Positions 37,694-45,500 of a stretch of 64,000 bases of DNA are shown piece after piece. Each line of letters begins with the position of its first letter. The first letter of the stretch is position 1. The position numbers and the translations under genes are program-made. Under the pieces are notes generated by a model. It worked only from the letters and a program-made list of their open reading frames with translations, was not told the origin of the DNA and searched no databases. The stretch comes from Bin18 sp965242795 (lineage in GTDB: Bacteria; Desulfobacterota; Binatia; Bin18): the NCBI GenBank assembly GCA_965242795.1, contig OZ251505.1:3472001-3536000 (forward strand). Reading direction: 5' to 3'.

Positions 37694-40600
37694 TCAGTTG
37701 CCGCTGACTCTGGCGGCGTCGTTCTTGTTGGCCTCGAACGCGGCCATGACCGCGTCCTCGCCCGCCAACCCGCCGCGCTCCGCGGCGGCGATGGCGTCGA
37801 GCATCCGCTGATAGTCCTTGGGCATGACTTTCACGAAGCGCAGCGCGCTCGCGTTCCAGTCGTCGAGCAGCGCCGCAGCTTGGCTGCTCTGCGTATAGCG
37901 CACGTGTTTTTCCAGCAGGCCGCGGATCTCGCGCAGGTCCGCCTCGCTCGGCAAGCCCAGATCGACCGTTTCGCCATTGCAGCGTCCCTGGAAGTCCCCG
38001 TCGGCGTCCAGCACGTACGCGACACCGCCCGACATGCCCGCGGCGAAGTTGCGCCCCGTCTTGCCGAGCACCACGACGCGGCCGCCCGTCATGTATTCGC
38101 AGCCGTGGTCGCCCACGCCCTCGACGACGGCGCGCACGCCGCTGTTGCGCACGGCGAAGCGTTCGCCGGCCACGCCCCGGATGTAGGCTTCGCCGTGCGT
38201 CGCCCCGTACAGGGCCACGTTGCCGACGATGATGTTCTCCTCCGCGGCGAAGGTCGAGCCGGCCGGCGGATACAGGATGACCTTGCCGCCGGACAGGCCC
38301 TTGGCGAAATAGTCGTTGGCGTCGCCCGCCAGTTCCAGCGTCATGCCGGGCGGGACGAAGGCCGCGAAACTCTGGCCGGCGGACCCGTCGAACCGGAAGT
38401 GGATGGTGTCCTCGGGCAGGCCGGCGCGGCCGTAGCGCCGCGTGACGTGGCTGCCGACGATGGTGCCGGTCACGCGGTTGACGTTCTGGATCGGCAGGCG
38501 GGCCGCCACCCGCTCGCCGCGTTCGATGGCCGGTGCGGCGAGGGCGAGCAGCGTCTGCCGGTCGAGCGACCGCTCCAGCCCGTGGTTCTGGCCGATCCGG
38601 CAGTAGCGTCCGACCTCGGGGCCGACGTCGGGCCGGTGCAGGATGTCGGTATAGTCCAGCCCGCGCGCCTTCCAGTGCGCGATGGCGCGGCTCGCCTCGA
38701 TGCGGTCGGTGCGCCCGACCATGTCGTTCAGGGTGCGGAAGCCGAGCAGGGCCATGTATTCGCGGACTTCCCGCGCGATGAAGCGCATGAAGTTGACGGC
38801 GTGCCCCGGGTCGCCCGCGAATTTTCGGCGCAGCACGGGATTCTGGGTCGCCACGCCGACCGGACAGGTGTCGAGGTGGCAGACGCGCATCATGATGCAG
38901 CCCAGCGACACGAGCGCCGCGGTCGCGAACCCGAACTCCTCCGCCCCGAGCAGGGCGGCGATGACCACGTCGCGCCCGGTCTTGAGTTGGCCGTCGGTCT
39001 CCACCGCGATACGGCTGCGCAGGTCGTTCAGCACCAAGGTCTGGTGGGTTTCCGCCAGCCCCAACTCCCACGGCAGGCCGGCGTGCTTGATGCTCGTCTG
39101 CGGCGAGGCGCCGGTGCCGCCGTCGTGGCCGCTGATGAGCACCACGTCCGCGTGCCCTTTCGCCACGCCGGCGGCAATCGTGCCCACGCCGACCTCGGAC
39201 ACCAGCTTGACGCTGATGCGCGCGTCCGCGTTGGCGTTCTTCAGGTCGTGGACGAGTTGCGCCAGATCTTCGATCGAATAGATGTCGTGGTGCGGCGGCG
39301 GGGAAATCAGGCCCACGCCCGGGGTGGACAGGCGCACCTTGGCGATCCACGGATAGACCTTGCGCCCGGGCAGTTCGCCGCCCTCGCCGGGCTTGGCGCC
39401 CTGGGCCATCTTGATCTGAATCTCGCGCGCCTGGGTCAGATATTCGCTCGTGACGCCGAAACGCCCGGACGCGACCTGTTTGATGGCGCTGTTGCGCGAG
39501 TCGCCGTTCGGGTCGGGCGTGTAGCGGGCCGCGTCCTCGCCGCCCTCGCCGGTGTTGCTCTTGCCGCCGATGCGGTTCATGGCGATCGCCAGCGCCTCGT
39601 GCGCCTCCTTGCTGATGGAGCCGTACGACATGGCGCCGGTCTTGAAGCGCGCGGTGATCGCCGCGACCGGCTCGACCTCGTCGAGCGGCACCGGCGCCGC
39701 GGCCGGTTTGAGCGCCAACAGCCCGCGCAGGGTGGCGAGCCGCTCGGACTGGTCGTCGATCAACTGCGCGTACTCCTTGAACGTGGCGTAGTCGTTGCTG
39801 CGGCACGCCTTCTGCAGCAGGTGGACGCTGCGCGGGTTGAACAGGTGGAGTTCGCCGTCCCGGCGGAACTGGTACTGGCCGTGCACATCGAGCGTCCGGC
39901 CGCGCACCGGGGTGGCGGGGAACGCCCGGGCGTGCTGCTCCGCGGCTTCGCGCGCGATCTCGGCCAAACCGATGCCCTCCACGCGCGACGGAGTCCAGGT
40001 GAAGTAGCGGTCGATCAGGTCGCGCTTGAGCCCGACCGCCTCGAAGATCTGCGCCCCGCAGTAGGATTTGATCGTCGAAATGCCCATCTTGGACATGACC
40101 TTGACGATGCCCTTGACCGCGGCCTTGACGTAGCCGTCGACCGCGTCCGCGTACTCCGCGCCGGGCAACAGACCCTCGCCGATCATGTCGTCGAGGCAGG
40201 CATACACCAGGTACGGGTTGATCGCCTGCGCGCCGTAGCCGAGCAGCAGGCAGAAGTGGTGCACCTCGCGGGGTTCGCCGGATTCCAGCACCAGCCCGAC
40301 CCGGGTCCGGGCGCCCGAGCGGATCAGGTGGTGGTGCAACCCGGAGACGGCCAGCAGCGCCGGAATCGCGGCCCGGCCGGCGTCCACGCCCGTATCGGAC
40401 AGGATCAGGGTCGTGGCGCCGTCCGCAATCGCGGCGTCCGCGGCGCGGTTCAGGGCGTCCAGGGCGTCCGCCAAGCCGGTCTCGCCCCGCGTCGGGTCGA
40501 ACAGGATGGGCAGGGTGACCGTCTCGAAGCCCGGCCGGTCGATGCCGCGCAGGGTCGCGAGGTCCGCGTTCTTCAGGATGGGGATCGGCAGCCGGATCTG

Positions 40601-42298
40601 CCGGCACGCCGCGGGCCGTGGGTCGAGCAGGTTGTCCTCGGGGCCGAGCGTCAGCGTGGTCGCGGTGACGAGTTCTTCGCGGATCGGGTCGATGGGCGGG
40701 TTCGTCACCTGTGCGAACAACTGCTTGAAGTAGTTGTACAGAAGCTGCGGCTTGTCGGACAGCACGGCCAGCGGCGTGTCCGTGCCCATGGAGCCGATGG
40801 GCTGGATCTTGTTCAGCGCCATCGGCCCGATGTTGATCCTGAGATCCTCGAAGCTGTAGCCGAAGGCGCGCAGGCGTTGCAGCGTGGCTTCGTGGTCGCG
40901 TTCCGGCGGGGGGTCCGCGGCCCGGGGCAGCCGGTCGAAATACAGGGTGTGGCGGTCGAGCCAGTCGCGGTAGGGCTGCGCCGTCACGACGTCGCGCTTC
41001 AACTCCTCGTCGCTGACGATGCGGCCCTGGGCGGTATCGACCAGGAACATGCGGCCGGGCTGCAGGCGGCGTTTTTCCAGCACGCGGTCGGCCGGCACGT
41101 CCAGCACGCCGACCTCGGAGCCCATGACGACCAGGTCGTCTTTCGTCACGTAGTAGCGCGACGGCCGCAGCCCGTTACGGTCGAGCACCGCGCCGACGCG
41201 CGTCCCGTCCGTGAACGCGATGGAAGCCGGGCCGTCCCACGGCTCCATCAAACAGTTGTGGTATTCGTAGAACGCGCGCTTGTCGTCGGCCATGCCGGCG
41301 TGTTTCTCCCACGGCTCGGGGATCATCATCATCATGGCGTGGGACAGCGGGCGGCCGCACAGGACGAGGAACTCCAGGCAGTTGTCGAAGATCGCGGAGT
41401 CGCTGCCGTCTTCCAGCAGGACGGGAAACACTTTCTGCAAGTCGGCGCCGAACGCCGCCGAGGCCATCAGCGACTCGCGGGCGTGCATCCAGTTCACGTT
41501 CCCGCGCAGCGTGTTGATCTCGCCGTTGTGGATCACGTAACGGTAGGGGTGCGAGCGCTCCCAACTCGGAAACGTGTTCGTGCTGAAGCGCGAGTGGACG
41601 AGCGCAATCGCGCTCTCGATGCGCGGGTCGCGCAGGTCGGGATAGAAGGTGGCGACCTGGTCGGGCGTCAGCATGCCTTTGTAGATCAGTGTCCGGCACG
41701 ACAGGCTGGCCACGTAGAAATACCGGCCGCCCGCGAAATCGGCGTAGCGCATGGCGTTCGTCGCTCGGCGGCGGATCACGTACAGCTTACGCTCGAACGC
41801 CAAGTCGTCGTGCAGCCCCGCGGCGCGGCCCACGAAAATCTGGCGGATGCAGGGCTGGCACGCCTTGGCGGAGTCGCCCAGGCCGGTATCGTCCGTGGGC
41901 ACGTCGCGCCAGCCCAGGACGGTCTGGCCTTCTTCCTCGACGACCGACTCCAGCCGCCGTTCGCAGCCGCGGCGCTGCGCGGCGTCCGGCGGCAGAAACA
42001 CCATGCCCACGCCGTACGCGCCCGGCTCGGGCAGGGCGAATCCGGCCGCGGCACAGGTCTCGCCCAGGAAGCGGTGCGGGACCTGGAGCAGGATGCCGGC
42101 GCCGTCGCCCGTGCCTTCTTCGCAGCCGCGGGCGCCGCGGTGGTCCAGATTGGTGAGAATGGTCAGGCCCTGCCCGACGACGTCGTGCGAGCGGCGGCCC
42201 TTGATGTTGACGATGAAGCCGATGCCGCAGGCGTCGTGCTCGAAGCGCGGATCGTAGAGCCCCTGCCGCGGCGGTATTCCGACGTGTGTCATACGCAT
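37694..42298 (-). CDS. gltB: glutamate synthase large subunit
   Basis: A 1534-residue alpha subunit of NADPH-GOGAT. The class II amidotransferase nucleophile is C24 (HDACGIGFIV), so a 23-residue propeptide is probably removed. The central and FMN-binding synthase domain has VISGHDGGTGASPQTSIKHA; the [3Fe-4S] cluster motif is CHLDTCPVGVATQ; the C-terminal glycine-rich GXGXG beta-helix is recognisable (GNVALYGATHGEAYIRG). Ammonia made at the N-terminus is channelled to 2-oxoglutarate. The length is typical. A second Met three codons in (42292) is an alternative start. It is first gene of gltB-gltD. Confidence 0.96.
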   Translation of the reverse strand: MRMTHVGIPPRQGLYDPRFEHDACGIGFIVNIKGRRSHDVVGQGLTILTNLDHRGARGCEEGTGDGAGILLQVPHRFLGETCAAAGFALPEPGAYGVGMVFLPPDAAQRRGCERRLESVVEEEGQTVLGWRDVPTDDTGLGDSAKACQPCIRQIFVGRAAGLHDDLAFERKLYVIRRRATNAMRYADFAGGRYFYVASLSCRTLIYKGMLTPDQVATFYPDLRDPRIESAIALVHSRFSTNTFPSWERSHPYRYVIHNGEINTLRGNVNWMHARESLMASAAFGADLQKVFPVLLEDGSDSAIFDNCLEFLVLCGRPLSHAMMMMIPEPWEKHAGMADDKRAFYEYHNCLMEPWDGPASIAFTDGTRVGAVLDRNGLRPSRYYVTKDDLVVMGSEVGVLDVPADRVLEKRRLQPGRMFLVDTAQGRIVSDEELKRDVVTAQPYRDWLDRHTLYFDRLPRAADPPPERDHEATLQRLRAFGYSFEDLRINIGPMALNKIQPIGSMGTDTPLAVLSDKPQLLYNYFKQLFAQVTNPPIDPIREELVTATTLTLGPEDNLLDPRPAACRQIRLPIPILKNADLATLRGIDRPGFETVTLPILFDPTRGETGLADALDALNRAADAAIADGATTLILSDTGVDAGRAAIPALLAVSGLHHHLIRSGARTRVGLVLESGEPREVHHFCLLLGYGAQAINPYLVYACLDDMIGEGLLPGAEYADAVDGYVKAAVKGIVKVMSKMGISTIKSYCGAQIFEAVGLKRDLIDRYFTWTPSRVEGIGLAEIAREAAEQHARAFPATPVRGRTLDVHGQYQFRRDGELHLFNPRSVHLLQKACRSNDYATFKEYAQLIDDQSERLATLRGLLALKPAAAPVPLDEVEPVAAITARFKTGAMSYGSISKEAHEALAIAMNRIGGKSNTGEGGEDAARYTPDPNGDSRNSAIKQVASGRFGVTSEYLTQAREIQIKMAQGAKPGEGGELPGRKVYPWIAKVRLSTPGVGLISPPPHHDIYSIEDLAQLVHDLKNANADARISVKLVSEVGVGTIAAGVAKGHADVVLISGHDGGTGASPQTSIKHAGLPWELGLAETHQTLVLNDLRSRIAVETDGQLKTGRDVVIAALLGAEEFGFATAALVSLGCIMMRVCHLDTCPVGVATQNPVLRRKFAGDPGHAVNFMRFIAREVREYMALLGFRTLNDMVGRTDRIEASRAIAHWKARGLDYTDILHRPDVGPEVGRYCRIGQNHGLERSLDRQTLLALAAPAIERGERVAARLPIQNVNRVTGTIVGSHVTRRYGRAGLPEDTIHFRFDGSAGQSFAAFVPPGMTLELAGDANDYFAKGLSGGKVILYPPAGSTFAAEENIIVGNVALYGATHGEAYIRGVAGERFAVRNSGVRAVVEGVGDHGCEYMTGGRVVVLGKTGRNFAAGMSGGVAYVLDADGDFQGRCNGETVDLGLPSEADLREIRGLLEKHVRYTQSSQAAALLDDWNASALRFVKVMPKDYQRMLDAIAAAERGGLAGEDAVMAAFEANKNDAARVSGN

Positions 42299-42387
42299 TA
42301 CTCCTGTCCCTCTTTTTATTCGGCGGAACGTGACGAATTACAGACCAGACGATCTCGAGGCGCCGCAAGGTCAGGGACCTTCCCATC

Positions 42388-42478
42388 CCTCAGTTCGTTG
42401 AGCTTGCGTTGTGTTGAGCTTGCGGTGTCCTGAGCTTGTCGAAGGATCGAAACATCGAAACGAACCCCGCTGTCACCT
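42388..42478 (+). repeat. TTCGTTGAGCTTG repeat, expanded copy 4
   Basis: Three successive TTGAGCTTGCG / CCTGAGCTTGTCGAAGG units followed by CATCGAAACGAACCCCGCTG: the same element with internal partial duplications. The gene-free stretch 42299-42577 upstream of gltB contains this and nothing else recognised. Confidence 0.7.
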
Positions 42479-42577
42479 CAGCCCTCGCACCCACCCCAAC
42501 CCCGGATTCCGAAACGCTCCCCGCTGTCATCTCGTACCCCGCTCGCTCCAATCGCCGTCCGTTCGCAATCGGGACCG

Positions 42578-43117
42578 TCACGCCCCGCGTCTGAGCCGGG
42601 AGGGCGCGCCGTTTCCCTTGGGCTGTTGCAGCCCGGGCGCCTGTCCGTCCTGCTGAAGCGCGAGCCGCAGCCCCTCGGTGTGCGTGGACAGCACGACCGA
42701 CGTCTCGGTGCGCTGCACCCCGTCGAGGGAGCGGATCTGGCGGATCAGTTCCTCCAGGTCCGAGGTCGTGTACGCCTTGACCTTGAGGAGCAGCGTATAT
42801 TCCCCGGTTACGTGGTGACATTCCTGAATGTCCTCCAAGCCGTCGATGGCGGTTTCGAACGTAGAGATCAGCGCAGGGTGGTCGATCGACACGCCGATGA
42901 ACGCGGTGATGTCCTTCCCGAGCTTGCGACCGTCGAGGATGGCCGTATAGCCGCGGATCACGCCGTTTTCCTCCAGCTTGCGAATACGCTCTATCACCGA
43001 CGGTGCGGACAGGCCGACCCGCTCGCCGATCTTGACGAGCGGCAGCTTACAGTTCTCCTGCAAGACCGTCAGGATGTGCAGGTCGAGGTGATCGAGGTGG
43101 TCGTGGTCGGCGCTCAT
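42578..43117 (-). CDS. Lrp/AsnC family transcriptional regulator
   Basis: A 179-residue feast/famine regulator. The N-terminal HTH is LDLHILTVLQENCKLPLVKI, GERVGLSAPSVIERIRKLEE; the ligand-binding RAM domain has GVSIDHPALISTFETAIDGL, ECHHVTGEYTLLLKVKAYTT and GVQRTETSVVLST. It is flanked by gltB (same strand, its downstream neighbour is gltB's promoter region) and by divergent ilvB. In E. coli Lrp controls exactly gltBD and ilv operons, so local control of both neighbours is a reasonable inference. The extra 25-residue tail is Arg/Gln-rich. Confidence 0.92.
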   Translation of the reverse strand: MSADHDHLDHLDLHILTVLQENCKLPLVKIGERVGLSAPSVIERIRKLEENGVIRGYTAILDGRKLGKDITAFIGVSIDHPALISTFETAIDGLEDIQECHHVTGEYTLLLKVKAYTTSDLEELIRQIRSLDGVQRTETSVVLSTHTEGLRLALQQDGQAPGLQQPKGNGAPSRLRRGA

Positions 43118-43252
43118 CTCGCGGGCTTTCTCTGTCGGTTCGGCAAATCGAGCCGAACGTCTTTAGGGAAAACACGAAAACGGACGAACGAATAGCCAGA
43201 TTCGTATAAGGTTGTCAAGGGAATGTTCAGGCTGGTGACGTCTCCCTCCCCG

Positions 43253-43290
43253 AGTTCGTTGAGCTTGTCGAAACGAACCCCGGGTGACCG
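43253..43290 (+). repeat. TTCGTTGAGCTTGTCGAA repeat, copy 5
   Basis: CGAGTTCGTTGAGCTTGTCG then AAACGAACCCCGGGTGACC, in the Lrp-ilvB intergenic space. Confidence 0.75.
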
Positions 43291-43335
43291 CAGCCTATGA
43301 AGGACGTGCCCGCGACAGACTCCGGGAGCAGGGCC

Positions 43336-43361
43336 GTAGGGGCGAAAAATCTTTCGCCCCT
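43336..43361. repeat. GTAGGGGCG palindrome, core AAAAATCTTT
   Basis: GTAGGGGCGAAAAATCTTTC then GCCCCT; AT-rich-core member of the variable-core family, almost the reverse complement of 48699-48724. It lies just upstream of the ilvB promoter. Confidence 0.75.
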
Positions 43362-43371
43362 CCCCGCTTTG

Positions 43372-43400
43372 CTTGTGTTTTTTCCGCTCCCCCGTATAAT
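43372..43400 (+). promoter_or_regulatory. putative ilvB promoter
   Basis: A consensus -10 TATAAT (43395-43400) with TTGTGT (43373-43378) 16 bp upstream, about 48 bp before the ATG. An Lrp-type regulator is divergently encoded 280 bp away. Confidence 0.6.
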
Positions 43401-43447
43401 CCGCGGCCACGCTCCCAAGCTCGCAACACCCAGGAAAGACGGCGACC

Positions 43448-45154
43448 ATGACACAACTGACCGGCGCGGAACTCGTGATCGAAAGCCTGCTCGCCGAGGG
43501 CGCGGATACCATCTTCGGCTACCCCGGCGGGGCCATCCTGCCGACCTACGACGCGCTGGTGCAGAATCCCGCGCTGCGGCACATCCTCGTCCGCCACGAA
43601 CAGGGCGCCGCCCACATGGCCGAAGGGTATGCGCGGGTGTCCGGCCGGCCGGGCGTCGTGCTGGTCACCTCGGGGCCGGGGGCGACCAACACCGTGACCG
43701 GCATCGCCGACGCGTACATGGACTCCACGCCGCTGGTCGTGATCTGCGGACAGGTGCCGACGAACATGATCGGGAACGACGCCTTTCAGGAGGCCGACGT
43801 GACCGGCATCACCCGCCCGTGCACCAAGCACAATTATCTGATCCGCGACGTCACCGACGTCTGCCGCACGGTCAAGGAAGCGTTCTACATCGCCGGCAGC
43901 GGGCGGCCCGGCCCTGTCCTGATCGACCTGCCCAAGGACGTGCAGACCGCCAGCGCCCCGTTTGCGTACCCGGACCGCGTGGCCCTGCGCGGCTACAAGC
44001 CGACGCTGAAGGGGAACGCGCGCCAGATCGACCGCGCGCTGGCGGTCATCGAACGGGCCGAACGGCCGCTCTTCTACGTCGGCGGCGGGGTGCAGTGGTC
44101 GGGCGCGGCCGAGCCGCTGGCCGAACTGGTCCGCGGCCTCAAGATTCCGGTCACCACGACCGTCATGGCCCTGGGCGTGTATCCGAGCGGCGACCCGCTC
44201 TGCCTGGGCATGTTGGGTATGCACGGCGGGTATTGGACGAACATGGCGGTCCAGAACTGCGACGCGCTGATCGCGGTGGGCGCGCGGTTCGACGACCGGG
44301 TGACCGGCCGCACGAGCGACTTCGCACCCAAGGCCGAAAAGATCGTGCACATCGACATCGACCCATCGTCGATCAGCAAGAACATCCGGGTGGACGTACC
44401 GATCGTCGGCGACATCAAGGAAGTCCTGCAGGTCTTGCTCGCCAAGGTCAAGGGCCGCGAGCCGCTCGCCGCGGCGCAGCGCAAATGGGCCGCGTGGCAC
44501 GCGCGGATCATGGACTGGAAACGGGAGAAGCCGTTGCCGTACGAGGTCGCGGGTCCCGACGGGGAGATCCTGCCGCGCGGCGTCCTGGAAGAGATCGACC
44601 GGCTCTCCGGCGGCGAGGCCATCGTGGTGACCGACGTCGGGCAGCATCAGATGTGGGCGGCGCAGATGCTGACGTTCTCCCGGCCGCGCTCGTGGCTCAC
44701 CTCGGGCGGGCTGGGCACGATGGGCTACGGCTTGCCGGCCGGCATCGGCGCGCACTTCGCCGCACCCGACCGGCCGGTCGTGGTCATCAGCGGCGACGGC
44801 AGCGTCCAGATGAACATGCAGGAGCTTTCGACCGCGGTGCAGTACGGAGTGCCGGTCAAGGTCGTCATTCTGAACAACCATTATTTGGGCATGGTCCGCC
44901 AGTGGCAGGAGAAGTTCTACGAGGAGCGGTATTCGCACTCCTACATGGACGCCATGCCGGACTTCGTGAAGCTGGCCGAAGCCTACGGGGCCAAGGGGTT
45001 CCGGGCCGCGCGGGCGGCGGAATTGCCGGCGACCTTGCAGGCCGCGTTCGCCGAGCCGGGGCCGGTGCTGGTGGACGTGGCGATTCCGCAACGCGAAGGC
45101 GTCTTCCCCATGGTGCCGGCGGGCAGCGCCATGCACGAAATGCTGTTCGCCTAG
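43448..45154 (+). CDS. ilvB: acetolactate synthase, large (catalytic) subunit
   Basis: A 568-residue ThDP enzyme of branched-chain amino-acid synthesis (2 pyruvate to acetolactate). GADTIFGYPGGAILPTYDAL, the catalytic glutamate in RHEQGAAHMAEGYA (E51), the FAD-binding domain in the middle (GARFDDRVTGRTSDFAPKAE), and the ThDP/Mg motif GDGSVQMNMQELSTA...ILNNHYLGMVRQWQ are visible. The regulatory small subunit ilvN does not follow; the next gene is a cold-shock-like protein. Confidence 0.95.
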   Translation: MTQLTGAELVIESLLAEGADTIFGYPGGAILPTYDALVQNPALRHILVRHEQGAAHMAEGYARVSGRPGVVLVTSGPGATNTVTGIADAYMDSTPLVVICGQVPTNMIGNDAFQEADVTGITRPCTKHNYLIRDVTDVCRTVKEAFYIAGSGRPGPVLIDLPKDVQTASAPFAYPDRVALRGYKPTLKGNARQIDRALAVIERAERPLFYVGGGVQWSGAAEPLAELVRGLKIPVTTTVMALGVYPSGDPLCLGMLGMHGGYWTNMAVQNCDALIAVGARFDDRVTGRTSDFAPKAEKIVHIDIDPSSISKNIRVDVPIVGDIKEVLQVLLAKVKGREPLAAAQRKWAAWHARIMDWKREKPLPYEVAGPDGEILPRGVLEEIDRLSGGEAIVVTDVGQHQMWAAQMLTFSRPRSWLTSGGLGTMGYGLPAGIGAHFAAPDRPVVVISGDGSVQMNMQELSTAVQYGVPVKVVILNNHYLGMVRQWQEKFYEERYSHSYMDAMPDFVKLAEAYGAKGFRAARAAELPATLQAAFAEPGPVLVDVAIPQREGVFPMVPAGSAMHEMLFA

Positions 45155-45173
45155 GCCGCGGGGAGGAACCGGC

Positions 45174-45455
45174 GTGGACCCGCCAGCGCGGCCGAACCCG
45201 CAGCGCGACTCCGCCGCGGACGCGCAGCCCGACCGTTTCTACAAGGGCGTGATCCACAAGATTGCCGCGGGCGCGGAGTCGGGCATCGTGCTGAGCGACT
45301 CCGGCAGAAAAATCCCGTTCGTCTTCCCTTTCCTGCGTCTCATCGGCGCCCCGCGCCAAGACATCCGCTTTCTGACCGAGGGCATGCGGATCGGCTTCGA
45401 CGTCGGCTGGACCGACAAGGGACTGCGCATCGCGACCATCAAGATCTACGACTAG
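45174..45455 (+). CDS. small cold-shock-like (OB-fold) protein
   Basis: A 93-residue protein with a GTG start and GGGAGG site. After a 22-residue polar N-terminus comes one beta-barrel-like domain, FYKGVIHKIAAGAESGIVLS, KIPFVFPFLRLIG, MRIGFDVGWTDKGLRIATIK, whose pattern (an RNP-like SGIVLSD and a closing V.F....G strand) resembles cold-shock domains. It starts 19 bp after ilvB and is probably co-transcribed. The nucleic-acid-binding role is an inference. Confidence 0.6.
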   Translation: MDPPARPNPQRDSAADAQPDRFYKGVIHKIAAGAESGIVLSDSGRKIPFVFPFLRLIGAPRQDIRFLTEGMRIGFDVGWTDKGLRIATIKIYD

Positions 45456-45461
45456 GCGCTT

Positions 45462-45500
45462 GACCCGGGAACGCGGGTGAGACGCCCGCATTCCCGGGTC
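45462..45500. terminator. long GC hairpin after the cold-shock-like gene
   Basis: A 16-bp stem (GACCCGGGAACGCGGG with its complement, one mismatch) around a short loop, 7 bp after the stop codon. There is no T-run, so it is either a Rho-independent-like terminator of weak type or an intergenic palindrome. Confidence 0.45.

Noticed and set aside
37382..42433. Very long plus-strand frame opposite gltB (about 1680 codons)
   Set aside because: It is the antisense shadow of gltB, a common artefact in GC-rich genes; no domain is visible and gltB has complete motifs.
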